From an uncultured Collinsella sp. (GTDB lineage: Bacteria > Actinomycetota > Coriobacteriia > Coriobacteriales > Coriobacteriaceae): a DNA stretch of 46,108 nt. This document shows, piece by piece, positions 15,945-24,883 of this stretch (the stretch's first letter is position 1; each line of letters begins with the position of its first letter). Position numbers and translations under genes: made by a program. The stretch lies in NCBI GenBank assembly GCA_902475375.1, contig CABRZC010000005.1, positions 1 through 46,108 of the forward strand, written 5' to 3'. The notes beneath the pieces were generated by a model, which was given only the letters and a program-made list of their open reading frames with translations, was not told the DNA's origin and did no database searches.

Positions 15945-17885
15945 GTGGCAGGTCACGACAACATTCCAACACTTGCCGAGCAGGTTTCGCGCGTTCCCAC
16001 GCAACCCGGCTGCTACCTTTGGAAAGATGCCAAGGGTGATGTCATCTATGTGGGCAAGGCAAAAAACCTGCGTGCCCGTATGCGTCAATACGTGACGCTG
16101 CAGGACGAGCGTCAAAAGATCCCGCTCATGATGCAGCTGGTGGCGAGCTTCGACTATATCGTGGTGGAGACCGAGCACGAGGCATTGGTGCTCGAGCGCA
16201 ATCTGATTGGCCAGTACCATCCGTACTTTAACGTCGATCTCAAAGACGATAAAAGCTATCCCTTTATCGCCATTACCAAGAGCGACTTGTTTCCGGCTAT
16301 TAAATACACGCGAGAGCGTCATAAACCGGGAACGCGCTATTTTGGCCCCTATACCGATAGCCGTGCGGCGCGTGAGACCATCGATACGCTACGCAAGGTT
16401 ATTCCTATTTGCTCGGCATCCTGTGCGGAATGGCGCCGCTGCCGCCGCATCGTCGAATCTCATAAGGGCGAAGAAGACATCGTCAATATGATTTGCGCGC
16501 AAAACGGGCGTCCCTGCTTTGACTACCATGTCGGGCGCGGGCCGGGCGCATGCATCGGCGCGATTTCCCCTGCCGACTATGCCAAGAACGTCAAACGTGT
16601 CGAACGTTTCTTGTCGGGCCATCGCAAGGATGTCGTTGACGAGCTTACGTCCGAGATGACGGAGGCAGCCGAGACGCTCGATTTTGAGCGTGCGGCGCGC
16701 GTCAAGCGTCGCCTGGAAGTCATTAGGGGCCTGGACGATCGCCAACAGGTCGTTTTTCCATCGAGCGTCGATATCGACGTCATCGGCTTCTATCGCGAAG
16801 AGACTATCTCTGCCGCCTGTGTCTTTGTCGTTCGCGAGGGCCGAACGGTTCGAACTTGTGAGTTCATCCTCGATAAAGGCCTGGATGTCGACGAGGAAGA
16901 GCTTCAATCGGGCTTTCTTAAGCGCTATTACGACGAGACGGCTGATATTCCAGCCGAGATCAATCTCTCTGTCGAGCTTGAGGACGCCGAAGCGTTGGGG
17001 GAGTGGCTTGCGGGCAAGCGCGAACGCTCTTGCCATCTCCATAGGCCGCAGCGCGGCGAAAAGCACCGCCTGCTCGATATGGCTTCCAAAAATGCGCGCC
17101 ATGCCCTCATGCGCTACATGATGCGCACGGGGTATGCTGACGATCGCACTAATCAGGCGCTCCTGGAGCTCGAAAGCGCGCTGGCGCTGCCTGCGCCGCC
17201 GTTGCGCATCGAGTGCTTCGATATCTCGACGTTGCACGGCACCTTTACCGTCGCTTCGATGGTGGTATTTACCAACGGCCGTGCCGACAAGGGCCAGTAT
17301 CGTCGCTTTAAAATTCAGGCCGAATTGGACGAGGCGAACGACTTCGTATCGATGTCCGAGGTTCTGGGGCGTCGCTATGCTCCCGAGCGCATGGCGGACG
17401 AGCGTTTTGGCTCGCGCCCCGATTTGCTCGTTGTCGATGGCGGCAAACCGCAATTGACCGCTGCAATTAAGCAACTTGAGGCGCTTGGCCTCGATATACC
17501 AGTTTGTGGCTTGGCAAAGGCCGATGAGGAAGTTTTCGTGCCGTGGGACGAGACCCCCGTCGTGCTGCCGACCGGCTCCGCTTCGCTTTATCTGATCAAG
17601 CAGGTTCGCGATGAATCCCACCGATTTGCGATTACGTTCCATCGCGAGTTGCGCGATAAGGCTATGACGGTTTCGGTGCTTGACGACGTTCCGGGCGTGG
17701 GACCCACCAGAAAACGTGCCATTATGCGCCATTTTGGCTCGATGAAGCGTTTGCGCGCGGCAAGCGAGCAGGAGATTGCGGAAGTTCGAGGCGTTCCGGC
17801 CGATGTCGCCAAAGCGGTCCACGAGGCACTTGTTGCATGGAATGCCGAGCGCGCCCAGGCATCGGCCAGCCGTTCCGAAAACTAA
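15945..17885 (+). CDS. uvrC: UvrABC excision nuclease subunit UvrC
   Basis: UvrC makes both incisions around a lesion held by UvrB. Domains in order: GIY-YIG nuclease (PGCYLWKDA, IYVGKAKNLRARM), a cysteine-containing linker (CSASCAEWRRC), a UVR motif (LDFERAARVKRRLE), the RNase H-like C-terminal nuclease (IECFDISTLHGTFTVAS, then LLVVDGGKPQL), and tandem helix-hairpin-helix motifs (DDVPGVGPTRKRAI, VRGVPADVAKA). 646 residues is the usual size. Start codons are GTG at 15939, directly after the murJ stop, or GTG at 15945; I prefer 15945 because the AGGTG overlapping the murJ stop is then spaced as a binding site. The site is weak, consistent with translational coupling to murJ. Confidence 0.96.
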   Translation: MAGHDNIPTLAEQVSRVPTQPGCYLWKDAKGDVIYVGKAKNLRARMRQYVTLQDERQKIPLMMQLVASFDYIVVETEHEALVLERNLIGQYHPYFNVDLKDDKSYPFIAITKSDLFPAIKYTRERHKPGTRYFGPYTDSRAARETIDTLRKVIPICSASCAEWRRCRRIVESHKGEEDIVNMICAQNGRPCFDYHVGRGPGACIGAISPADYAKNVKRVERFLSGHRKDVVDELTSEMTEAAETLDFERAARVKRRLEVIRGLDDRQQVVFPSSVDIDVIGFYREETISAACVFVVREGRTVRTCEFILDKGLDVDEEELQSGFLKRYYDETADIPAEINLSVELEDAEALGEWLAGKRERSCHLHRPQRGEKHRLLDMASKNARHALMRYMMRTGYADDRTNQALLELESALALPAPPLRIECFDISTLHGTFTVASMVVFTNGRADKGQYRRFKIQAELDEANDFVSMSEVLGRRYAPERMADERFGSRPDLLVVDGGKPQLTAAIKQLEALGLDIPVCGLAKADEEVFVPWDETPVVLPTGSASLYLIKQVRDESHRFAITFHRELRDKAMTVSVLDDVPGVGPTRKRAIMRHFGSMKRLRAASEQEIAEVRGVPADVAKAVHEALVAWNAERAQASASRSEN

Positions 17886-17976
17886 ACGCGCTTCTAAACA
17901 ACTGATATACATGATTGGCTGATTTTCAATCATTTATTTCGCGGCGATTACCTGCTGATTTCGGGTTTTATTAACG

Positions 17977-18018
17977 CTAAAACGTTTGACTAGCCATGGT
18001 GAATAACCCTGCTATCCT
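17977..18018 (+). promoter_or_regulatory. Putative promoter with LacI-type operator for the sialic-acid locus
   Basis: An extended -10 (TGC-TATCCT, 18010-18018) lies 233 bases before the binding-protein gene. CTAAAACGTTTGAC (17977-17990), with the perfect 8-bp palindrome AAACGTTT, sits where a -35 box would be. CG-centred palindromes like this are typical of LacI/CcpA-family operators. Both assignments are by eye. Confidence 0.35.
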
Positions 18019-18019
18019 G

Positions 18020-18250
18020 CGGGTTGACGAAGACTGATATCTCACCTCGTCGATACATACTGTCTGTCGAATCGTTTGTCAATGAATTCGGTGAACGGTA
18101 GTAAATACCGTTCAAGCGTATGTATGTATCGGTCGCCGAGCGCGGCACCCAAGTTGGGTTTGTCGGTAGGTAAGGTATATATCGTCCGCAAGTTGCGCGG
18201 GGGCAAGTCTAGGTGCTCCCGGGTAAGATTCTCTATTGATAGGAGAAGAC
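18020..18250 (+). ncRNA. Structured leader RNA upstream of the ABC transporter
   Basis: The 230 bases before the binding-protein gene hold nested helices: a perfect 10-bp outer stem (CGATACATAC at 18051-18060 with 18122-18131) enclosing a perfect 9-bp hairpin (TGAACGGTA at 18092-18100 with 18106-18114), then ACCCAA-G-TTGGGT further downstream. No open frame with a ribosome site fits. This is consistent with a cis-acting regulatory RNA, but I do not recognise it as a known riboswitch class. Confidence 0.4.
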
Positions 18251-19864
18251 ATGGCCATCATCAACAAGGGTATGTCCAGGCGTTCGTTCCTCGGCCTCAC
18301 CGGCAGCGTCGCTGCTGTCGCAGGGCTTGGTCTCACCGGCTGCGGTGGCAGCTCTAGCGACGAGGGTTCCGCTTCCGGTTCCACCGATTCCGCCAACCGT
18401 GGCGGCGGCGTGATCACCGCTGGTTCCGCTTACGCTCCGTCCAGCTTCGACCCCGCCAGCACCGGCTCCGCTGTGGGCCTGGGTGCTAACTGGCACGTCG
18501 TCGAGGGCCTCTACGGCATCGATTACCACGACTACAGCACCTTCAACGAGCTCGCCACCGACGACCCCAAGTCTGTGGACGACACCACTTTCGAGGTTAC
18601 CATCCGCAAGGGCGCCAAGTTCTCCGATGGCACCGAGGTCACCGCTGACGATGTCGTTGCCTCCTACACCGCTTGCGCCGCTTCCGCTACCTATGCTCCG
18701 TTCTTCCAGCCCTTCGAGTCCATCGAGGCTAAGGACGCCAGCACCGTGACGGTCAAGACCAAGGTCCCCAACTTCTCTCTGCTCAAGGATCGTCTTGCCA
18801 TCATCCGCGTTACCCCGGCCACCCAGACCGAGGAGGATCGCGCCAAGCAGCCGATCGGCTCCGGCCCCTGGATGTACGACTCTATCTCCGATACCGAGAT
18901 CACCCTGGTTCCCAACCCCGAGTACAACGGTGAGTATGCTGCCGAGGATAAGAAGATCCAGTACAGCATCCTGACCGACCCCACCGCTCGCGTTACCGCT
19001 CAGCAGGAGGGCTCCACGCTCGTTATGGAGCTCGTTACCGCTGACGCCGTCGACCAGCTCGAGAGCGCCGGCTGCAAGATCGATAACGTTCAGGGTTTCG
19101 GCACCCGCTTCATCATGTTCAACGTCGCCAAGGAGCCTTGGAACAACGTCAAGGTCCGTCAGGCTGTCATGTATGCGCTCGACACCGAGAAGATGGTCAG
19201 CAACACCTTCGCCGGTCTTGCCACCGCTGCCAGCTGCTACCTGCCCAAGAGCTTCACCAATTATCATGAGGCTTCCACGGTGTACAAGACCGACGCCAAG
19301 AAGGCTAAGAAGCTCATCGAGGAGTCCGGCATCACCCCGGGTGCCATCACCCTGCGCACCACCGACAACGAGCAGATCAAGGGCATGGCCGCCCAGGTCA
19401 AGAACGACCTCGACGCTCTCGGCTTTGAGGTGACCATCCAGACCGATACCTCGCCGGCCACCTACGCTGCCATCGACGGCGGCGAGGCCTACGATATCCT
19501 CCTTGCCCCTGGCGATCCTTCCTGCTTCGGCGCTGACCCCGACCTGCTGCTCAACTGGTGGTATGGCGACAACGTCTGGATGCAGACCCGTTGCCCGTGG
19601 AAGGAGTCCGCTGAGTGGCAGAAGCTTCACGGTCTCATGGACGAGGCTCTTGCCGCCGAGGGCGACGAGCAGCAGAAGAAGTGGAACGAGTGCTTCGACA
19701 TCATCGCCGACAACGCCGTTCTGTACCCCGTTGTCCACGTCAAGACCGTCTCCGCTTCCTGGGACGATCCGTCCACCGCGCCCAACGGCGAGGCTCTCGA
19801 CGGCTTCAAGGGCATCGGCACGACGAGCATGTCCTTCAGGGGCGTTGCGACCGTCAAGGCGTAA
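18251..19864 (+). CDS. Family-5 ABC transporter substrate-binding lipoprotein, probably for sialic acid
   Basis: The 537-residue protein starts with a twin-arginine-like signal (SRRSFLG) and a hydrophobic stretch ending in the lipobox LTGC, so it is exported and lipid-anchored. It has the layout of OppA/DppA-type (family 5) binding proteins: SSFDPAST near the mature N-terminus, LATDDPKSVDDTTFEVTIRK, GSGPWMYD, and VRQAVMYALDTEKM. Family-5 proteins bind peptides, nickel or sugars. The genes downstream form a sialic-acid catabolic set, so N-acetylneuraminate is the likely ligand. The ATG at 18251 has AGGAGA five bases upstream. A long structured leader precedes it and a strong hairpin follows, as is common where a binding protein is made in excess of its membrane partners. 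Confidence 0.85.
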   Translation: MAIINKGMSRRSFLGLTGSVAAVAGLGLTGCGGSSSDEGSASGSTDSANRGGGVITAGSAYAPSSFDPASTGSAVGLGANWHVVEGLYGIDYHDYSTFNELATDDPKSVDDTTFEVTIRKGAKFSDGTEVTADDVVASYTACAASATYAPFFQPFESIEAKDASTVTVKTKVPNFSLLKDRLAIIRVTPATQTEEDRAKQPIGSGPWMYDSISDTEITLVPNPEYNGEYAAEDKKIQYSILTDPTARVTAQQEGSTLVMELVTADAVDQLESAGCKIDNVQGFGTRFIMFNVAKEPWNNVKVRQAVMYALDTEKMVSNTFAGLATAASCYLPKSFTNYHEASTVYKTDAKKAKKLIEESGITPGAITLRTTDNEQIKGMAAQVKNDLDALGFEVTIQTDTSPATYAAIDGGEAYDILLAPGDPSCFGADPDLLLNWWYGDNVWMQTRCPWKESAEWQKLHGLMDEALAAEGDEQQKKWNECFDIIADNAVLYPVVHVKTVSASWDDPSTAPNGEALDGFKGIGTTSMSFRGVATVKA

Positions 19865-19926
19865 GACTCGCTTGAGTCTGTATGCAGGATGTCGGCCGTT
19901 GGGACCGTATCCTCATAGTTGAAACA

Positions 19927-19981
19927 AAGACCCGGGCGGCAACGATGTCGCTCGGGTCTTGTAATGAGTATCCGTACTCAT
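19927..19981 (+). repeat. Two tandem hairpins after the binding-protein gene
   Basis: An 11-bp stem with one wobble (AAGACCCGGGC at 19927-19937 with 19950-19960) is followed by a perfect 7-bp hairpin (ATGAGTA at 19964-19970 with 19975-19981). Neither has a T tract, so they probably protect the upstream message or reduce readthrough rather than terminate fully. Confidence 0.6.
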
Positions 19982-20021
19982 ATACCAGTTGGTCCTACCG
20001 ACAAAAGAAAGGGGAGAGAAC

Positions 20022-20978
20022 GTGAACAACTTGCTACGTTTGATTGGAAGGCGTCTTGTGGCGCTGCCGATCATGGCATTGGGCGTCACCGTCCTGGTGT
20101 TCTTCCTTATGTCGTTCTCCAAGACCGACCCCGCCTACACGGCGTTGGGTGACGGTGCCTCGCCCGAGGCGGTTGCCGAGTACCATGAGAAGTATGGTCT
20201 GGACGACCCCTGGCCTGTGCGCTACGTGCGCTATATGGGCGATTTGATTCATGGCGACATGGGTACCTACGGCGCTGCCCGCAACTCCGTTGCCAAGCGC
20301 ATCTCCACGGCCCTGCCCGTCACGATGCAGCTGACCTTCATCGGTCTTGCCATCGGTGCGGTCGTTTCGTTTTTGCTCGGCGTCATCGCGGCACTGTATC
20401 GCGACAAATGGCCGGACCAAGTGATCCGCGTCTTTTCCATCGCCGGCTTGGCAACCCCGTCGTTCTGGCTTGCCGTTCTGTTGATCCTGCTGTTCTCTTC
20501 CTACCTTAAGGTGCTCCCGGCATCGGGTGCTCTGCCTCACTTCACCACGAATCCGGTTGGCTATCTGGGACGTATGATCATGCCCGCTATCGCCTTGGCA
20601 TTTCCGCTGACGGGCCAGATGACTCGTATCGTGCGTACCGCCATGGTCGAGGAGCTCGACAAGGACTATGTCCGTATGGCTCGTGGCGCCGGCGTTCCCG
20701 AGAAGGTCGTCGTCGGCATCAACGTTCTTCGCAATGCGCTGATCACCCCGGTCACCACCCTCGGTCTTAAGATCGGCTACCTCATGGGCGGCGCCGTCGT
20801 CATCGAGGTTATCTTCAACCTCCCCGGCATGGGCACTGCGATTCTGCAGGGCGTTCAGGGCAACGAGGCGAACCTGGTTCAGGGCGTCGTTATCGTCGTT
20901 GCTCTTGCCTTCATCATCATCAACATCGTGGTTGACATGCTCTACCTGCTCATCAACCCGCGCATCAGGACGGTGTAG
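20022..20978 (+). CDS. ABC transporter permease, DppB/OppB type
   Basis: A 318-residue inner-membrane permease with six predicted membrane helices. The DppB-type N-terminal helix (LVALPIMALGVTVLVFFLM), the LGDGASPEAVAEYHEKYGLD periplasmic segment and the EAA loop (EELDKDYVRMARGAGVPE) that docks with the ATPase are clear. The GTG at 20022 follows AAAGGGGAGAG; an in-frame TTG at 19989 has no site. Together with the next two genes it forms the translocator for the binding protein upstream. Confidence 0.9.
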   Translation: MNNLLRLIGRRLVALPIMALGVTVLVFFLMSFSKTDPAYTALGDGASPEAVAEYHEKYGLDDPWPVRYVRYMGDLIHGDMGTYGAARNSVAKRISTALPVTMQLTFIGLAIGAVVSFLLGVIAALYRDKWPDQVIRVFSIAGLATPSFWLAVLLILLFSSYLKVLPASGALPHFTTNPVGYLGRMIMPAIALAFPLTGQMTRIVRTAMVEELDKDYVRMARGAGVPEKVVVGINVLRNALITPVTTLGLKIGYLMGGAVVIEVIFNLPGMGTAILQGVQGNEANLVQGVVIVVALAFIIINIVVDMLYLLINPRIRTV

Positions 20979-20981
20979 ATT

Positions 20982-22997
20982 ATGGTAAAGATTCGAGAGA
21001 AGCAAACCGAGCAGCTCGAGAAGGCTGCCTCCAAGGGGCTCAAGCTCGGTGGCTGGAAGAAGATGACGCTGTCTTCTAAGATTGCCGCCGTCGTGCTGGT
21101 GCTGGTCGCCCTGACTGCGATTTTGGCGCCCCTTCTTGCCCCCTATAGCCCGGTCGAGATCTTTACGGCTCGCCAGGCTCCCGGCAACGGATTTATCTTC
21201 GGTACCGACGATAAGGGCCGCGACATTCTGTCGCGTATGCTCTACGGTGGTCGTTACTCGCTGATTATCGGCTTTGGCGCCACTGCCATGGCTCTGGTCT
21301 GCGGCTCGGTCGTGGGCGCCCTTGCAGCGGTTTCGCGCAAGTCTATCTCTGAGGCGATCATGCGTATCCTGGACATCATCATGTCCATCCCGGGTATCGC
21401 TCTCGCAGCCGTTTTCGTCTCCATCCTGGGCAATTCCGTGCCGTCGATCATTTTCGCCATCGGCTTTATGTACACTCCGCAGATCGCCCGTATCGTGCGC
21501 GCCAACATCGTGTCCGAGTACGGTGAGGACTATGTCCGCGCGGTCATCGTGTCCGGCGCCAAGGCTCCGTGGATTCTGATCAAGCATGTTCTGCGCAACT
21601 GCATCGCTCCGATCATGGTCTTCACCGTTACCCTGGTCGCAGACGCCATCATCTTCGAGGCCTCGCTGACCTTCATCGGCGCCGGCATCCAGGAGCCCAC
21701 CGCTACCTGGGGCAACATCCTCGCCGACGCCCGCGGCGGCGTGCTCGCTGGCCGTTGGTGGCAGGCACTGTTCCCGGGCCTGGCCATTATGATCACCTGC
21801 CTGGCGCTCAACATCCTCTCCGAGGGTATTACCGACGCCATGGCCGCTGCTCCCTCCGCCGCCCTGGATCCGACCGATTCCTCCAAGCGTCGCGAGGCCG
21901 ATCTGCTGGTCTCCGACCCCGTTCGTGCCTACAAGGAGCAGGCTCAGTCCCTCTCCGCTCGCCTTGGCGCCCTGCGCGATGTCGAGCTCAAGCGTAACGA
22001 CCGCCATGTGCCCGACGAGTCTGTCGAGCCGATTCTCTCGGTCCGTGACTTCTGCATTCAGTTTGAGCACCACGGTGATATCAACGTCGTCGACCACGTC
22101 AACTTTGACGTCCGTCCCGGCCAGACCATGGGCCTGGTAGGCGAGTCCGGCTGCGGTAAGTCCATCACCACGCTGGCCATCATGGGCCTGACCGACGATG
22201 ACGAGCACCTTTCTGGTGAGGTTCTCTGGGAGGGCCGCGATCTGCTCAAGATGAGCAAGAAGGAGTGGTTCGGCCTGCGCGGTACCGATATCGCCATGGT
22301 CTATCAGGACGCCCTGTCCTCGCTCAACCCCTCCATGCTCATTTCCGCCCAGATGAAGCAGCTCACCAAGCGCGGCGGCACCCGTAGCGCCGAGGAGCTC
22401 CTGGAGCTCGTGGGCCTCGACCCCAAGCGTACGCTCGAGAGCTATCCGCATGAGCTTTCCGGTGGTCAGCGTCAGCGCGTTCTGATCGCTATGGCCCTTA
22501 CCCGCGACCCCAAGCTGGTCATCTGCGACGAGCCCACGACCGCTCTGGACGTTACCGTCCAGAAGCAGGTCATCAAGCTGCTTAACGACCTTCAGGCCAA
22601 GCTCGGCTTTGCCATGATCTTCGTTTCGCACGACCTGGCACTGGTCGCCGAGGTCGCCCATAACATCACGGTTATGTACGCCGGCCAGGTTATCGAGCAG
22701 GCGCCCACCAAGGAGCTGCTCACCAACCCGATCCACGAGTACACTCGCGGTCTTCTGGGTTCCGTCCTGTCCATCGAGAGCGGTTCGGGCCGCCTGCACC
22801 AGGTGCCCGGCGCCGTTCCGAGCCCGCGCGATTTCCCCAAGGGCGATCGCTTCGCACCCCGCTCGAGTCATCCGCGCATTGGCCTGGACACCCGTCCGGT
22901 CTTCAAGCGCGTGCCCGGCACCGAGCACTTCTATTCCGAGCTCCCCGACGAGGTGCTCAAGGCAAATGGTTTGACCCCTCACGCGGAGGTGATGTAG
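20982..22997 (+). CDS. Fused ABC permease (DppC type) and ATPase (DppD type)
   Basis: One 671-residue chain contains a complete DppC-like permease (about residues 1-295: FGTDDKGRDILSRMLYGGR, EAA loop EDYVRAVIVSGAKAP) joined by a 60-residue charged linker to a complete ABC ATPase (Walker A GESGCGKS, signature LSGGQRQRVLIA, Walker B LVICDEPTT, SHDL switch). Such fusions occur in peptide-type transporters, and I recall the sialic-acid importers SatABCD of Haemophilus ducreyi and SiaEFGI of Corynebacterium glutamicum having this layout. The C-terminal segment that normally reads GCxFxPRC in OppD proteins here reads GDRFAPRS, so the iron-sulfur-type cysteines are absent. The frame is continuous, with no sign of a sequencing join. 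Confidence 0.92.
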   Translation: MVKIREKQTEQLEKAASKGLKLGGWKKMTLSSKIAAVVLVLVALTAILAPLLAPYSPVEIFTARQAPGNGFIFGTDDKGRDILSRMLYGGRYSLIIGFGATAMALVCGSVVGALAAVSRKSISEAIMRILDIIMSIPGIALAAVFVSILGNSVPSIIFAIGFMYTPQIARIVRANIVSEYGEDYVRAVIVSGAKAPWILIKHVLRNCIAPIMVFTVTLVADAIIFEASLTFIGAGIQEPTATWGNILADARGGVLAGRWWQALFPGLAIMITCLALNILSEGITDAMAAAPSAALDPTDSSKRREADLLVSDPVRAYKEQAQSLSARLGALRDVELKRNDRHVPDESVEPILSVRDFCIQFEHHGDINVVDHVNFDVRPGQTMGLVGESGCGKSITTLAIMGLTDDDEHLSGEVLWEGRDLLKMSKKEWFGLRGTDIAMVYQDALSSLNPSMLISAQMKQLTKRGGTRSAEELLELVGLDPKRTLESYPHELSGGQRQRVLIAMALTRDPKLVICDEPTTALDVTVQKQVIKLLNDLQAKLGFAMIFVSHDLALVAEVAHNITVMYAGQVIEQAPTKELLTNPIHEYTRGLLGSVLSIESGSGRLHQVPGAVPSPRDFPKGDRFAPRSSHPRIGLDTRPVFKRVPGTEHFYSELPDEVLKANGLTPHAEVM

Positions 22998-23825
22998 ATG
23001 AGCGAGACCGCAGTCAACGGCGTCGAGCCGATCATCTTCCTTGATGACGTCCACGTCACCTTTAGGACCCGTACCGGCTCGATTCTGCACCCCAACCTGG
23101 TTCACGCCGTCCAGGGTGTAACGATTAAGCTCATGCCCGGACAGACCATCGGCATCGTCGGCGAGTCTGGTTGCGGAAAGTCCACCACGGCTAACGTCAT
23201 GTGCGGCCTGCAGGCCCCCACGAGCGGCAAGGTCTACTTTAAGGGCAAGGACGTTACCAAACGTACCGCCGAGGACCGTCGCCACATGGGTCGCGTCATC
23301 TCGGTCGTGTTCCAGAACCCGGCCACGGCGCTCAATCCCCGCATGGTCGTTCGCGAGCAACTGCTCGACCCCATGCGCGTCCACAACCTGGGTACCGAGG
23401 CCGAGCAGGAGAAGCGCGTCAAGGAGCTCTTGGAGCTCACCGGCCTGCCCAGCTCCGCCGCCGAGGTTCTTCCCGGCCAGCTTTCGGGCGGCCAGCGTCA
23501 GCGCGTGGCAATTGCCCGTGCCCTGTCGCTGAACCCCGATGCCATCATCGCCGACGAGCCCACCTCGGCTCTGGACGTTTCGGTCCGCGCGCAGATTCTG
23601 AACCTGCTGACCGACCTTAAGAAGGAGCTCGGCCTGGCCATGGTGTTCATTAGCCATGACATCCAGACGGTCCGCTATATCTCTGACGACATCATCGTTA
23701 TGAATGGCGGCAAGATCGTCGAGCAGGGCGAGGCCAAGCAGGTCTTCCAGCACCCTCAGGACCCCTACACCAAGATGCTGCTCGGCGCTGCGCCGTCGCT
23801 GCTGCATCCCAAGCTCGGCGAGTAG
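22998..23825 (+). CDS. ABC transporter ATPase, DppF/OppF type
   Basis: A 275-residue ATPase with Walker A GESGCGKSTT, Q-loop VVFQNPATALNPRM, signature LSGGQRQRVAIA, Walker B AIIADEPTS and the switch VFISHD. It starts immediately after the stop of the permease-ATPase fusion. It is shorter than ordinary OppF (about 320 residues) because it stops at LLHPKLGE, before the usual C-terminal cysteine module. Expected to pair with the ATPase half of the fusion, giving a heterodimeric motor. Confidence 0.9.
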   Translation: MSETAVNGVEPIIFLDDVHVTFRTRTGSILHPNLVHAVQGVTIKLMPGQTIGIVGESGCGKSTTANVMCGLQAPTSGKVYFKGKDVTKRTAEDRRHMGRVISVVFQNPATALNPRMVVREQLLDPMRVHNLGTEAEQEKRVKELLELTGLPSSAAEVLPGQLSGGQRQRVAIARALSLNPDAIIADEPTSALDVSVRAQILNLLTDLKKELGLAMVFISHDIQTVRYISDDIIVMNGGKIVEQGEAKQVFQHPQDPYTKMLLGAAPSLLHPKLGE

Positions 23826-23841
23826 CCTCGCTTTCCCTCCC

Positions 23842-23869
23842 GTGCGCCCGGTTCCCTTGCCGGGCGCAC
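23842..23869 (+). repeat. Intercistronic hairpin after the transporter genes
   Basis: Perfect 10-bp stem (GTGCGCCCGG at 23842-23851 with 23860-23869) and an 8-base loop, without a T tract. Likely an mRNA end-protecting or partial-termination element that separates transport from catabolic genes. Confidence 0.6.
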
Positions 23870-23905
23870 CTCCGTTGCGATTTCGAAAGGTTGGGTTCAC
23901 GAGCC

Positions 23906-24883
23906 ATGCCAAGTGCTCAGGAGCTACAACAGCAATTTGGTGAATATCGAGGCGCCATGCCCCGTCCATCAGATTTCGATCTCTTTTGGAAGGATCGCAT
24001 GGCCGAGGCTGACGCCGTCGGGCTTGACTATGCGATCGAGGCGGCATCGGTCACCGATGCCGTGACCTGCCAGCTTTTCGATCTCTGGTATACCGGCATG
24101 TGTGGCGCTCGCCTGCACGCCAAGTACCTTAAACCTGTCTCGGACGAGCCCATGCCATTGGTACTTCAGTTCCATGGATATCCAGGTGCGAGTCGCAGCT
24201 GGTTTGAGCAGGCATCGTTTGCGGGCATGGGCATGGCGCTCATTGCTCTCGATTGTCCTGGTCAAGGAGGTCCGTCCGAGGACATTGGCGGATTTGAGGG
24301 CACAACGGTCGCGGGCCATATCGTCGCCGGTATCGACGGTGACCCGGCCAACCTCTACTATGTCCGCTTGCACCAAGATATTCGCATTCTGTGCCGTATC
24401 GTTCGCGAGCTCGAGGGCATCGATCTTGCCCGTGTGTTTGTGAACGGCGCGTCGCAGGGCGGCGGTTTGGGTATAGCGACCTGTGCGCTTAACAGCGAGC
24501 TTATCAATCGCGCCGCCATCCTCTATCCCTTCCTGTCGGATTTCCGCCTGGTCTGGGATTTGGATGCCGACGACATCGCCTACGAGGGCCTGCGCTATTG
24601 GTCTCGCTGGTTTGACGAGGACTCGACTCGTATCGACGAAGCCTATGCCAAGCTGGCGTACTTCGATTCCAAGAACTTTGCCCCCATGGTCAAATGCCCC
24701 GTGCTGTTTGGCACGGGCACAGCCGATATCGTCTGCCCTCCGGCGACGCAGTTTGCAGTCTACAACAACCTGACCTGCGAAAAGCGTCATGAGTTCTTTG
24801 AAGGCTTCGGTCACGAGGAGATTCAGGATTTTGACGATCTGATCATTCCGTTTTTCTGCAAGGGAGGGGAGGCTCATGTCTAA
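23906..24883 (+). CDS. Acetylxylan esterase-family hydrolase, possible sialate O-acetylesterase
   Basis: A 325-residue cytoplasmic alpha/beta hydrolase of the AXE1/cephalosporin-C deacetylase family. The oxyanion strand (LQFHGYPGASRSW), the nucleophile elbow GASQGG (Ser183), the acid Asp274 (GTADIVCPP) and the base His303 (FGHEE) are all present, so it should be active. The family removes O-acetyl groups from sugars. Between a family-5 transporter and nan-type genes it probably de-O-acetylates sialic acid, comparable to the esterase in the pneumococcal nan locus. The ATG at 23906 is 16 bases after GAAAGG, a long gap; the TTG at 23891 is an alternative but sits too close. Its 3' end overlaps the next gene by eight bases. 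Confidence 0.8.
   Translation: MPSAQELQQQFGEYRGAMPRPSDFDLFWKDRMAEADAVGLDYAIEAASVTDAVTCQLFDLWYTGMCGARLHAKYLKPVSDEPMPLVLQFHGYPGASRSWFEQASFAGMGMALIALDCPGQGGPSEDIGGFEGTTVAGHIVAGIDGDPANLYYVRLHQDIRILCRIVRELEGIDLARVFVNGASQGGGLGIATCALNSELINRAAILYPFLSDFRLVWDLDADDIAYEGLRYWSRWFDEDSTRIDEAYAKLAYFDSKNFAPMVKCPVLFGTGTADIVCPPATQFAVYNNLTCEKRHEFFEGFGHEEIQDFDDLIIPFFCKGGEAHV

Noticed and set aside
20034..24047. A stop-free frame of 1337 codons on the minus strand opposite the transporter genes
   Set aside because: It mirrors well-identified plus-strand ABC genes. Strong G/C third-position bias removes stops from the opposite frame, and the translation is low-complexity with no family motif.
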